Source of the DNA: a virus
Reading direction: 5' to 3' (one strand)
Length of the DNA stretch: 23,173 nt
Virus record (IMG/VR): IMGVR_UViG_3300041809_003391
Span: 1 to 23,173 of that record
Shown piece after piece: positions 13,569 through 20,186 of the stretch (position 1 is the stretch's first letter; every line of letters begins with the position of its first letter). The position numbers and the translations under genes were made by a program. A model generated the notes under the pieces. It ran no database searches and had not been told where the DNA came from. It saw only the letters and a list, made by a program, of their open reading frames with translations.

Positions 13569-13601
13569 ACCCGAGGACCACCCTTTCAGTTTTTTTGAAA
13601 G
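13561..13601 (+). terminator. Two hairpins between decoration and major capsid genes
   Basis: TCGGG/CCCGA (13561-13565 and 13570-13574, loop TAAA, containing the decoration stop codon) is followed by CTTTCA/TGAAAG (13583-13588 and 13596-13601) with a U-rich loop. They could form a partial terminator, an mRNA end-protecting structure or an attenuator ahead of the highly expressed capsid gene. In archaea a U-run alone can end transcription. Confidence 0.4.
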
Positions 13602-13644
13602 CGAGAAGAAAACCAGTAATTAAATTTTGGAGGAAAAAAGAAAA

Positions 13645-14541
13645 ATGAGTTTTGTAGAAGACGCTCTAACCTTTGTTGATTCCGCTTCGATTCAGTATCC
13701 AGAACTGAACCAGGTCATCATAGAGATGACTATGCCAAACCTGATCTTGAAAAGACTACTCACAGACGACGTTCTGAAACATGGCCGAACTAAGACTTAC
13801 ACGATTGAAAACGGATCTCACAGTGTAGGCATAAGCGAAGTGGCGCCTGGCACCGCTGCACCCGTCGATTACACGCCAATGAAATTCGCGACTGTTAGCC
13901 CATACAAACGTATGGAAGCCATCGAGATTCCTAAAGAGGTCGTTGAAGACGTTGACTTGCCAGTGGTTAACCAGCAACTCAAAAGACTTGCAAGACGCCT
14001 CGCGTATCAGATTGAGCTAGATTGCTGGACGGTGATGCTTGCTGCAGTTCCAAGCGCAAACAGCTTTGCATGCACCGGCAAAACAATCACTGTAACAGGC
14101 ACCGAATTCACCAAGGCAAACACTGCAGGCATGGAAGACTTCAACAATGCTGAAGCTTTGATCAACGCCGGAGACTTCTTGATGGACACGATTGTCTGCA
14201 ACCCAATCCAGAAACGCGACATCAAGAACCTACCTAACTACAGCCTATACCGCAACGAGATCTCGCCGATCACTCAGAAGCCGATCCAGATGCTGGGCGA
14301 ATGGGAACTTTGCTGGTCAAACGTTGTTCCCGCTGGGACTATCATTTGCTTGTCAACAGGCAAGAACCTTTCTGCTGCCTATGCCCCTCTCGGGATGTTC
14401 CTCGTGAAGAGACCGCTCACAACCGATGTTGAGCTGCTCAAATCTAAGGAACTGGTGAAGCCGATTCTCAGCACCCGGTATGCTCCGATCATACTCAACG
14501 GTGAATGCCAAGCCGCGATCACAGGGTTAGCAACTAGTTAA
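13645..14541 (+). CDS. Major capsid protein, HK97 fold
   Basis: A 298-residue protein from ATG 13645 (MSFVEDALTFVD), supported by GGAGG at 13629-13633; an upstream in-frame TTG at 13627 is less likely. Typical features of HK97-fold capsid proteins are visible: an extended N-arm, the strand-rich E-loop region (KTYTIENGSHSVGISEVAPGTAAPVDY), a long spine helix (PVVNQQLKRLARRLAYQIELD), the FNNAEALINAGDFLMDTIVCNPIQKRDIK P-domain/A-domain segment, and a C-terminal STRYAPIILNGECQAAITGLA segment. There is no long N-terminal delta domain, consistent with a separate scaffold. Its place after protease and decoration proteins agrees. Confidence 0.88.
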   Translation: MSFVEDALTFVDSASIQYPELNQVIIEMTMPNLILKRLLTDDVLKHGRTKTYTIENGSHSVGISEVAPGTAAPVDYTPMKFATVSPYKRMEAIEIPKEVVEDVDLPVVNQQLKRLARRLAYQIELDCWTVMLAAVPSANSFACTGKTITVTGTEFTKANTAGMEDFNNAEALINAGDFLMDTIVCNPIQKRDIKNLPNYSLYRNEISPITQKPIQMLGEWELCWSNVVPAGTIICLSTGKNLSAAYAPLGMFLVKRPLTTDVELLKSKELVKPILSTRYAPIILNGECQAAITGLATS

Positions 14542-14625
14542 ATTCAGTTTGTTTTGCCCATATCTTTTAACTATGGACCGTAAAGCCGGCTTCAAAGTAA
14601 CCACTCGCTCGTCTAACCTCGTTAC

Positions 14626-15459
14626 TTATGGAATTGGATATCCGGCTAATCCGACCAAATTTATTGTATAATTGTCGACATTTTGGTTAGATGTTGCCAT
14701 ATCAATCTCAACTACATACGTGTCTCCGCTACCCAACCCAATTTGATTTACACTTAATGGTGACGATCCCGGACTCGTCACGTCCTCTGATTGAATTGGC
14801 GTACCCTTAACGTATAATTTTGCTGTCATGCCAAAATATGCTGTTCCCGTGCTGTTACCTGGAAAGTTATCCATTGGAGGTGGTTGCTGTGAAGTGTAAT
14901 CATTTCTTACAGTGGCCTCAATGATGAAACATGCTTGACCATCATATTTTCCATAATAAGAATAAGATGAAATTAGAAAAATTTTTGAACTATCTAAATA
15001 GCCAGCATCATTCAATTTTGCAGCCGGTCCATTCTGAAGCTGTTGTACTTGATTAAATTCAACTAGAGCAATTGCTGTGCTTGCAATTAAGAGAAAGGCC
15101 AAAAGTAATGAAAGAACTTGGAAAAACTTTTTTGAACTATAAAGACGAGAGTGAGTTTTGGCGGAATCTTTTCTTGCAGGAGAAGCATTCTCTACAGACT
15201 GGACGGTTAATAGGGCTTCCTTTCCTTGATTGGAAAGACCATATTTCCCATGTTCGTCAGTCTTGATTAGGTCGCCTAATTTGGTAAGATGATGTTGGAG
15301 CTGACCGCTACTTTCAATGGAGGTTTTCTTCTTTAAATCGGCAAATCCCAGAGCTTCTTCACTTAAAGCCTTTAGAATAACGATTCTTGTGGGATGGCCA
15401 AGGGCGTCGAATATTTCTGCTCTTTGTCTGTCTCTTTCTATGTCTTGTCCTTCTTCCAT
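14626..15459 (-). CDS. Transmembrane winged-helix regulator with ectodomain (cargo gene, copy 1)
   Basis: A 277-residue one-component membrane regulator. Residues ~10-90 are an ArsR-like winged helix (FDALGHPTRIVILKALSEEA, FADLKKKTSIESSGQLQHHL, the KYGLSNQGKEAL wing). A basic linker is followed by one membrane helix (residues ~112-132, FFQVLSLLLAFLLIASTAIAL) and an exported C-terminal beta-rich domain with N-glycosylation sequons. The HTH part is close to the protein at 16860-17765 (about three quarters identical by eye), while the ectodomains diverge. Such ToxR-like topology would let an outside signal alter DNA binding; the ligand is unknown. Minus strand, between capsid and connector genes, 85 nt from the capsid stop, with its own promoter and palindrome. 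Confidence 0.8.
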   Translation of the reverse strand: MEEGQDIERDRQRAEIFDALGHPTRIVILKALSEEALGFADLKKKTSIESSGQLQHHLTKLGDLIKTDEHGKYGLSNQGKEALLTVQSVENASPARKDSAKTHSRLYSSKKFFQVLSLLLAFLLIASTAIALVEFNQVQQLQNGPAAKLNDAGYLDSSKIFLISSYSYYGKYDGQACFIIEATVRNDYTSQQPPPMDNFPGNSTGTAYFGMTAKLYVKGTPIQSEDVTSPGSSPLSVNQIGLGSGDTYVVEIDMATSNQNVDNYTINLVGLAGYPIP

Positions 15460-15491
15460 TATCGTGACCTCAAGGCACTCACTACACTTGG

Positions 15492-15548
15492 CTATTTAAT
15501 TCCTCGTTTGAAGACTCCCGAATAAACGAAGTCCTGTTTTCAGGACTT
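15492..15548 (-). promoter_or_regulatory. Promoter and palindromic operator of the wHTH-membrane gene (copy 1)
   Basis: Minus-strand promoter block 15515-15492 contains CAAACGAGG followed by ATTAAATAG (TATA-like), 33 nt from the ATG at 15459. It is identical at 22 of 24 positions to 16791-16814 in front of the paralogue. Thirteen nt upstream is a perfect 8-bp inverted repeat with a 4-nt loop, AAGTCCTG/CAGGACTT (15529-15548), i.e. GTCC-N8-GGAC. The palindrome could also form an RNA hairpin in + strand transcripts reading toward 15577. Confidence 0.7.
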
Positions 15549-15576
15549 TAATAATTTAGTTTAAAGAGGCCCTTAT

Positions 15577-16038
15577 ATGTCGTCATACCCAAGTTTTACT
15601 TCGCTTTCTGAAGTAATTACTCATCTAAATGCTACAGGACCCGATAGCAACAGCAATTATCAAGTCTACGGGCTCTCGGTCTCAAGTAATAGCGTTCAAG
15701 CCTACGTTGATCACGCGAACACTTACATGGGCAGTCTAGTGCCCAGTGTAACAGCTACGGATCCACGTTACCCGTTTGCGCAGTTAGCCGCCTTAGATCT
15801 TGCATGCATGAGCGTTTTAGTTGCTGCCAGCGGAGGCATGCTTTTGGGCGCCGCCGATTACAAGCTTGGCGACTTATTCGTAACCAAAGGCACAATTGGA
15901 AAATTCTCATTTCAAAATGCGGTACAAAGCTTCCAAGACAGTTTTACCCGAAATATAGTGAATCTCTCAACCGTAGCCATAGGAGCTCAAGCACGCTTGG
16001 GACATGAAGTGCCTCATTGTAGAGGACGGTGGCGTTAG
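15577..16038 (+). CDS. Head-tail connector-like protein
   Basis: A 153-residue protein from ATG 15577 with AGAGG 10 nt upstream. Its helical organisation (an N-terminal segment, YVDHANTYMGSLVP, then PFAQLAALDLACMSVLVAASGGML, then a KFSFQNAVQSFQDSF stretch) resembles gp6/gp15-type adaptor proteins that bind the portal. Placement after the major capsid protein supports this. The last ~12 residues (HEVPHCRGRWR) are unlike the rest. The next gene starts 2 nt after the stop. Confidence 0.6.
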   Translation: MSSYPSFTSLSEVITHLNATGPDSNSNYQVYGLSVSSNSVQAYVDHANTYMGSLVPSVTATDPRYPFAQLAALDLACMSVLVAASGGMLLGAADYKLGDLFVTKGTIGKFSFQNAVQSFQDSFTRNIVNLSTVAIGAQARLGHEVPHCRGRWR

Positions 16039-16040
16039 GA

Positions 16041-16145
16041 ATGAAGAAGCGAAAACTTAGGCTTCTGCTTATTCCTGTTGCTGTAGCGCTTTTCGTGATA
16101 GGTTGGCTTCTTTATTATTTTGGCAGAAAGCGGAGGAAAGCTTAG
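16041..16145 (+). CDS. Tiny single-span membrane protein, 34 aa
   Basis: An ATG two bases after the connector stop opens a 34-codon frame: a basic start (MKKRKLR), about 20 hydrophobic residues (LLLIPVAVALFVIGWLLYYF) and a basic end (GRKRRKA). The TAG at 16143-16145 is immediately followed by the next ATG. The perfect spacing on both sides and the clean membrane pattern argue that it is real. A membrane protein inside the connector block is unusual; it may act in membrane attachment, lysis or DNA entry, but nothing decides this. Confidence 0.65.
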   Translation: MKKRKLRLLLIPVAVALFVIGWLLYYFGRKRRKA

Positions 16146-16583
16146 ATGTCAACTAATCAGGTCTTGGCAGTTTCGGAGTTGCTGCAGGAAAATTGGGGGC
16201 TATCAAGTCCCATGGCCGTTGCAAACATTTTGTGGCCTACGACCCGTATGGATGCGATTGGGATTACTCAGGGAAAAGGAACCTTACAAGTAGCTGTCTA
16301 TAACGCAAGCCCAAGCAAACAAGTTGACGCCCTTAGCCGCGAATGCTACCTCGTAACTGAAAAACTCGTTGTCGACATAATTGTCGTTAACGCAAGCCAA
16401 AACACGGCTGATTTAGCGGCTGCAGAATCAACTTTGGAGGCTTTGCAGGCGGAAGTTAATCGCATCATACACCTGCAAGACCCAAACTATGTAGCAACCG
16501 GAGAGCCGATCCACAGTAACGCAACTGAAGTAACCCGCGTCATGATCAACGTTGACGCCGTTTACTTCAGCATTTCAAGTTAA
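16146..16583 (+). CDS. Head-tail joining / tail terminator-like protein
   Basis: A 145-residue protein. An N-terminal helix (NQVLAVSELLQENWGL), a beta core (GTLQVAVYNASPSKQVD, KLVVDIIVVN), a helix (LAAAESTLEALQAEVNRIIHL) and a final strand pair ending RVMINVDAVYFSIS give the alternating layout of small tail-terminator/completion proteins. Named by this pattern and by its position between a connector and the gp10-like gene. The start directly follows the stop of the 34-aa membrane protein. Confidence 0.55.
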   Translation: MSTNQVLAVSELLQENWGLSSPMAVANILWPTTRMDAIGITQGKGTLQVAVYNASPSKQVDALSRECYLVTEKLVVDIIVVNASQNTADLAAAESTLEALQAEVNRIIHLQDPNYVATGEPIHSNATEVTRVMINVDAVYFSISS

Positions 16584-16590
16584 TACGCAG

Positions 16591-16719
16591 GTGAAATCAA
16601 TAGCGGAACAAAAAAGGGCGGCAAACCAGAAATTTAAGACCAAATTTAGCAACTGGGTTGTGACGTACAAAAACGGCTCACAGGTTCTTGTAGAGCACAG
16701 AGTAACGAAAATAGCTTAG
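16591..16719 (+). CDS. Small basic hypothetical protein, 42 aa
   Basis: GTG at 16591, 7 nt after the previous stop, opens a 42-codon frame: a Lys/Arg/Gln-rich N-terminal half (KSIAEQKRAANQKFKTKF) and a beta-like end (NWVVTYKNGSQVLVEHRVTKIA). The amphipathic pattern and tight spacing suggest a real gene of the connector operon. No family recognised. Confidence 0.5.
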   Translation: MKSIAEQKRAANQKFKTKFSNWVVTYKNGSQVLVEHRVTKIA

Positions 16720-16747
16720 CGCTGCTGAACCATTGCTCCAAGCTGTT

Positions 16748-16814
16748 AGTCCAGAAAATTGGACTTAAGTTTAATTGCCTTATCCATTGTGTCTACAAAC
16801 GAGGCATTAAATAG
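16748..16814 (+). promoter_or_regulatory. Promoter and palindromic operator of the wHTH-membrane gene (copy 2)
   Basis: AGTCC-N8-GGACT (16748-16765) is followed 25 nt later by a 24-nt block (16791-16814) with CAAACGAGG and TATA-like ATTAAATAG, differing at only two positions from the block before the 14626-15459 gene. The ATG is at 16860, 45 nt further on. The palindrome-to-promoter distance differs from copy 1 by 12 nt, roughly one helical turn. Confidence 0.7.
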
Positions 16815-16859
16815 TTTAATGGATATGACATGGACAAGACAGCTTGAGGTTGAAGAAAA

Positions 16860-17765
16860 ATGGAAGACGAGGGGCAAGTGTCTAATGATAGGCAACGTGC
16901 AGAAGTCTTTGATGCATTGGGTCACCCTACACGCATAGTAATCTTGAAGGCTCTGGGTGAAGGCGCTCTCGGCTTTGCTGACTTAAAGAAGAAAACTGCA
17001 ATTGACAGCAGCGGACATCTTCAGCATCACTTAACCAAACTAAATGGCTTGATAAAAACTGACGAGTACGGAAAATATTGCCTCTCTGATCAAGGAAAAG
17101 ACGCCTTACTGACCGTTCGAACAGTTGAAAATGTAACCGACAAAAAACTGACGTCGCCAGAAAAGCCAAAGCACCGTTTCAATCACAAAGCAGGCTTGAA
17201 AGCAACTAGTTTGTTGCTCGTAGCTCTTTTAATTGCCAGTTCAGCAGTCGCAGTATATGAGTATAATCAAGCAGGGCTTTTCAAAAACAAACTTGCCCAT
17301 TCTTCGAGGATTAGCGATGGCTATTATTTACCCTTTGAGGGTAATTATAGTAAAATATACGTAGTTTCGACAAATTCAAGTTACGGTTACTATCCGATTC
17401 AGACGTATACTTATTCAAATGGCACAGAAGTTACGTGGGGTGGACCTTGCGTTATAATTAGTGTCACCATACGCAATGATTATTCAACAGACTATCCACT
17501 GCCAGATTTTCCTACATCTAATTCAACATCAGCATGGGTCTACCTAACGGCTCAATTATTTAGCGGTGGCCAACAAATTAATGCAATGGATTTATCATAC
17601 GGTCCGCCGATTGCGCCACTTTTTGGACCTTATATAGGTTCTGGAACAGTCCTTGCCAGTGGAGAAAGTGGAACCATTACACTGTATTTGGGCACTAACA
17701 GCACAAATGTAACGAGTTATCAAATTGTGCCAACATGGATTTGGGGTACTGCGCCACCGTTTTAG
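16860..17765 (+). CDS. Transmembrane winged-helix regulator with ectodomain (cargo gene, copy 2)
   Basis: A 301-residue paralogue of the 14626-15459 protein. The winged helix spans residues ~10-90 (FDALGHPTRIVILKALGEGA, FADLKKKTAIDSSGHLQHHL, the KYCLSDQGKDAL wing). Then come a Lys/Pro linker, a membrane helix at about 119-137 (ATSLLLVALLIASSAVAVY) and an exported Tyr/Ser/Asn-rich domain with many N-glycosylation sequons. It is the only cargo gene inside the structural block that runs with the viral genes, so it may let transcription pass into the tail genes. The ectodomain is longer than in copy 1 and differs, so the two may sense different things. Confidence 0.8.
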   Translation: MEDEGQVSNDRQRAEVFDALGHPTRIVILKALGEGALGFADLKKKTAIDSSGHLQHHLTKLNGLIKTDEYGKYCLSDQGKDALLTVRTVENVTDKKLTSPEKPKHRFNHKAGLKATSLLLVALLIASSAVAVYEYNQAGLFKNKLAHSSRISDGYYLPFEGNYSKIYVVSTNSSYGYYPIQTYTYSNGTEVTWGGPCVIISVTIRNDYSTDYPLPDFPTSNSTSAWVYLTAQLFSGGQQINAMDLSYGPPIAPLFGPYIGSGTVLASGESGTITLYLGTNSTNVTSYQIVPTWIWGTAPPF

Positions 17766-17812
17766 GCGCGATTAATTCATTTTAATTTACAGTACTTTGC
17801 GTAAGAGGGATT

Positions 17813-18178
17813 TTGTTGAGTGTTCAAATTTCAGTTAACCTGTCAAATTTTGATGTTCTGAGCAGTTGCTTTGAATGTCTTTGTGAGCACTATCCGGAAG
17901 CCGTGAAGCAAGCAATGACGAATGTTGCTCAGGATATTTTGGCGACTGCAAACACGTTGGTTCCAGTCAGAACGGGATATTTGAAAAGCACTTTAGCGGT
18001 TGAGCAACCTAGCGATTTTCAACTAAAAATTAAGGCTACTGCGCCTTATGCTTATTACGTAGAGTTTGGCACCCGAAAGATGTCGGCAAGATTATTCTTG
18101 ACGAATTCGGTTAATCAGCATTTGCCTGATTTTGCGCCGGCTATTGAGGAGCAAATTCAAAATATCCTGCAAGGCTAA
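17813..18178 (+). CDS. HK97 gp10-like tail completion protein
   Basis: A 121-residue protein starting at TTG 17813 (or 17816) after a purine-rich AGAGGGA. ANTLVPVRTGYLKSTL, then APYAYYVEFGTRKMSARLFL, then a C-terminal helix is the textbook pattern of the HK97 gp10/minor tail completion family (VPVxTGxLxxS ... YAxYVExGT). It joins the capsid-connector complex to the tail. It is separated from the preceding connector genes by the wHTH-membrane cargo gene. Confidence 0.88.
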   Translation: MLSVQISVNLSNFDVLSSCFECLCEHYPEAVKQAMTNVAQDILATANTLVPVRTGYLKSTLAVEQPSDFQLKIKATAPYAYYVEFGTRKMSARLFLTNSVNQHLPDFAPAIEEQIQNILQG

Positions 18179-18179
18179 C

Positions 18180-18229
18180 ATATACCCAATAGCCGCTAAT
18201 CGGTATATACCCAAAGGCTTCTAATCGTA
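18180..18229 (+). repeat. Tandem 25-bp repeat upstream of the major tail gene
   Basis: Two adjacent imperfect copies (18180-18204 and 18205-18229), both of the form ATATACCCAAnnGCnnCTAATCG, followed by another TAATCG (18254-18259) just before the ribosome-binding site. An AT-rich start with the TATAC motif could be a promoter, or the repeats could bind a regulator of the major tail gene. Confidence 0.5.
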
Positions 18230-18270
18230 CCATAATTTGATCTGAATAATTGTTAATCGAGGTGAAAAAT

Positions 18271-18693
18271 ATGAGTTTAGCTACTACGCCAGTTCTAAGT
18301 AGGAATGCAGTTGTTCAAGTTGGAGGAGCAGCAATCGGCTTTCTAACTGACTTCACTATGGATGTTAAAGCAGAAATGATTAAGGAATACGTTTGCGCTT
18401 CAGGCGGCTCTCCATCGCCAGCTTTCACGGCCAGCGGCAACCAATCCTACACGTTTAAGGCTTCAGCACTTTATGTTCCCGCAAACTATGCAGCATTACT
18501 TACAGATGTTCTTAATGGCTCACTGGTTACTGTTATTTGGGGTCCACAAGGCACCACCACAGGTTCGGGGACTCCGAAAATCACACTGAGCAACGTTGTC
18601 TTAACAGCTTACAGCGTAAAGAACGGCCAGAAAGGCACAATTGCAAATGACATTAGCGGCGAAGCACAAAGTGTGGCCACAAGCACATTTTAG
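18271..18693 (+). CDS. Major tail (tube) protein
   Basis: ATG 18271 (MSLATTPVLSRNAVVQVGG) is preferred over a TTG-type start at 18250 because GAGGTGA lies directly upstream. The 140-residue product is beta-rich (GFLTDFTMDVKAEMIKEY, SYTFKASALYVP, LVTVIWGPQG, PKITLSNVVLTAYSVKNG), matching the small siphovirus tube proteins that polymerise into the tail. Its position before the tail chaperone and tape-measure genes supports this. The TAG stop (18691-18693) overlaps the stop of the convergent beta-helix gene. Confidence 0.78.
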   Translation: MSLATTPVLSRNAVVQVGGAAIGFLTDFTMDVKAEMIKEYVCASGGSPSPAFTASGNQSYTFKASALYVPANYAALLTDVLNGSLVTVIWGPQGTTTGSGTPKITLSNVVLTAYSVKNGQKGTIANDISGEAQSVATSTF

Positions 18694-20024
18694 TGGTTAT
18701 TCATCCTTTTTTTCAGTTTCTTGGTGAATAATAATGTCGTTGCTGTCAGTGCCAAAATGACTATCACGCTAATTATTGTTGAAAACTCTGGGATTAAAGG
18801 AGTCGATGAAATGGACGGGGTTGACGCTGGAGACGACGAAGTGCTATACGCAGGCGTAGGGCTTGAGCTTGGCGGGGACGAAGCAGTTGGATAGATCAAA
18901 GTGGTTGGCAAGGTTGGAACCTCTGCAGCCATGTTTGCTGTGCTGACAAGGTGTATGAGTGGATAATTGTCTTGGCCTTCGATGACCGTCACGGTTTGTC
19001 CAGTAGTGTAGTTTTCGTAGGAAGTTTGAATAATGTATGGTGAAGTGCCTATTTCCCCACCGATTGTGGCTGTGCCGTTGTAATCGCTCCAGTAGTTTCC
19101 AATGGTGCCGTTATCCCACCTGCTAGGCGGAGGGGGTGTAATAAACCCGATCTCAACGTTTTGGGCATTATCGATGAAGTTGTTGTAGTAAAAAGTGTTA
19201 CCATATGAAAGAGATTCGTCTCCAGTAAATGCAATTCCTTGATTGCTGTTTTGGAAATTATTGTCGAAAATAAGATTGTTCGAACCATAATAGTAAAGCG
19301 CGATCCCATTGATACCACTTATCGAGTTCTTTGTCATATTGGAATCGTTGAATCCACCCCAGATACCGTATTGCTGAGGCTGAGCGTTGACAGAGGGAGT
19401 ATTGTTGTTTCCAACTATCAAATTGCCTTCAATGTTAGCTTGAACAGAAGTTGCCGCCTCTGGATTGTCTTGGATAAAAATAAGGCCGCTTGCGCCAACG
19501 GATTGTGGAACCGCTATGTTATTTGAGGTAATGCTAACGCCTGATGAAGATAACACAGCTACACCATATACTGAATCTTGAATTGTGTTTTGGCTGACCG
19601 TGATTGCTGACGAGTTCTCGACTGTTACACCACTGATGCAGGATTCAAACGCAATATCTGTCACAGTAACGTTGCTAACGCCAAGCACATGAACTCCTGG
19701 AAGCCAGCCGATTGGGAACATCCCCGTGTATACAAATGGATTTGTGATTGCAAAACCATTGCCTTTAAGCACGATGTTTGACGCATCGATTTCTATGGTG
19801 TTGTAAACGTCCCCGGTTAACGTATAGGTGGTTCCAACCCTATTAATCGGCGCTGTTAATGGGTTAATACTTCCATCGCTTTCAATGTAGAACGGTGCTG
19901 GAGGCGTAGGTAAGGAAGGCTGTGCTTTTGCCAACTCAGAAGTTAGGCTGTTTACTGCGGAAAAAGCAAGTGCTAAAATAAGAATGACGGTCAGCGCAGT
20001 TTTGTTCATGGAAACCATTTTCAT
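18690..20024 (-). CDS. NosD-like right-handed beta-helix surface protein with C-terminal anchor (cargo gene)
   Basis: The frame continues to 20075, but ATG 20024 (MKMVSMNKTALTV) follows GGAGGGC and gives a proper signal peptide ending ELAKAQ. After that come repeats of N/S/G-rich beta-helix coils (VSNVTVTDIAFESCISGVTV, ENSSAITVSQNTI, SSGVSITSNNI, the MTKNSISGINGIALYYYG and FDNNFQNSNQGIAF turns) and DNYPLI, as in NosD/CASH-domain proteins. A Ser/Thr/Pro-rich stalk then leads to IPEFST, a membrane helix and a KKLKKR tail. About 444 residues in all. Such folds bind or cleave polysaccharides. Antisense, between major tail and tail chaperone genes; its Lys-rich end makes a T7 tract on the + strand (18707-18713). 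Confidence 0.82.
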   Translation of the reverse strand: MKMVSMNKTALTVILILALAFSAVNSLTSELAKAQPSLPTPPAPFYIESDGSINPLTAPINRVGTTYTLTGDVYNTIEIDASNIVLKGNGFAITNPFVYTGMFPIGWLPGVHVLGVSNVTVTDIAFESCISGVTVENSSAITVSQNTIQDSVYGVAVLSSSGVSITSNNIAVPQSVGASGLIFIQDNPEAATSVQANIEGNLIVGNNNTPSVNAQPQQYGIWGGFNDSNMTKNSISGINGIALYYYGSNNLIFDNNFQNSNQGIAFTGDESLSYGNTFYYNNFIDNAQNVEIGFITPPPPSRWDNGTIGNYWSDYNGTATIGGEIGTSPYIIQTSYENYTTGQTVTVIEGQDNYPLIHLVSTANMAAEVPTLPTTLIYPTASSPPSSSPTPAYSTSSSPASTPSISSTPLIPEFSTIISVIVILALTATTLLFTKKLKKRMNNH

Positions 20025-20056
20025 TTGCCCTCCCGTTTTGTATGGGCAATAAAGCC

Positions 20057-20120
20057 ATAAAAGAGTTTTCGTCAAATTTCTTTGACTAAGGTATTTTGTC
20101 AGTAGTCAAGATTTTTTGAC
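20057..20120 (-). promoter_or_regulatory. Paired GTCAA-N6-TTGAC operators and TATA-like box for the beta-helix gene
   Basis: Palindromes GTCAAATTTCTTTGAC (20071-20086) and GTCAAGATTTTTTGAC (20105-20120), 34 bp apart. On the minus strand the proximal one is followed by TTTTAT (20057-20062), a TATA-like box 33 nt before ATG 20024. The operator-to-TATA spacing equals that of the beta-propeller gene promoter (11592-11645). Confidence 0.72.
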
Positions 20121-20186
20121 TTAGTTTTCGATGGGCGCTCTGACCGATTCTGATATGATATTATGTTAAGGTAATGAGGTGATTTG

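Noticed and set aside
15529-15548. Hairpin AAGTCCTG/CAGGACTT as a simple intrinsic terminator
   Set aside because: No clear U-run follows on the + strand, and on the minus strand it lies upstream of the promoter. The match to other GTCC...GGAC palindromes favours an operator, although an RNA role is not excluded.
14542-15576. Possible direct-repeat flanks of the 14626-15459 cassette (T-rich AGTTT stretches on both sides)
   Set aside because: The similarity is short and AT-rich, with several gaps needed. It is not distinguishable from chance, unlike the repeat at 8349/9220.
18690-20024. Calling the beta-helix protein a viral receptor-binding tailspike
   Set aside because: It has a signal peptide and a C-terminal membrane anchor, is antisense to the tail genes and has its own promoter, so it is expected on the host surface rather than on the virion.
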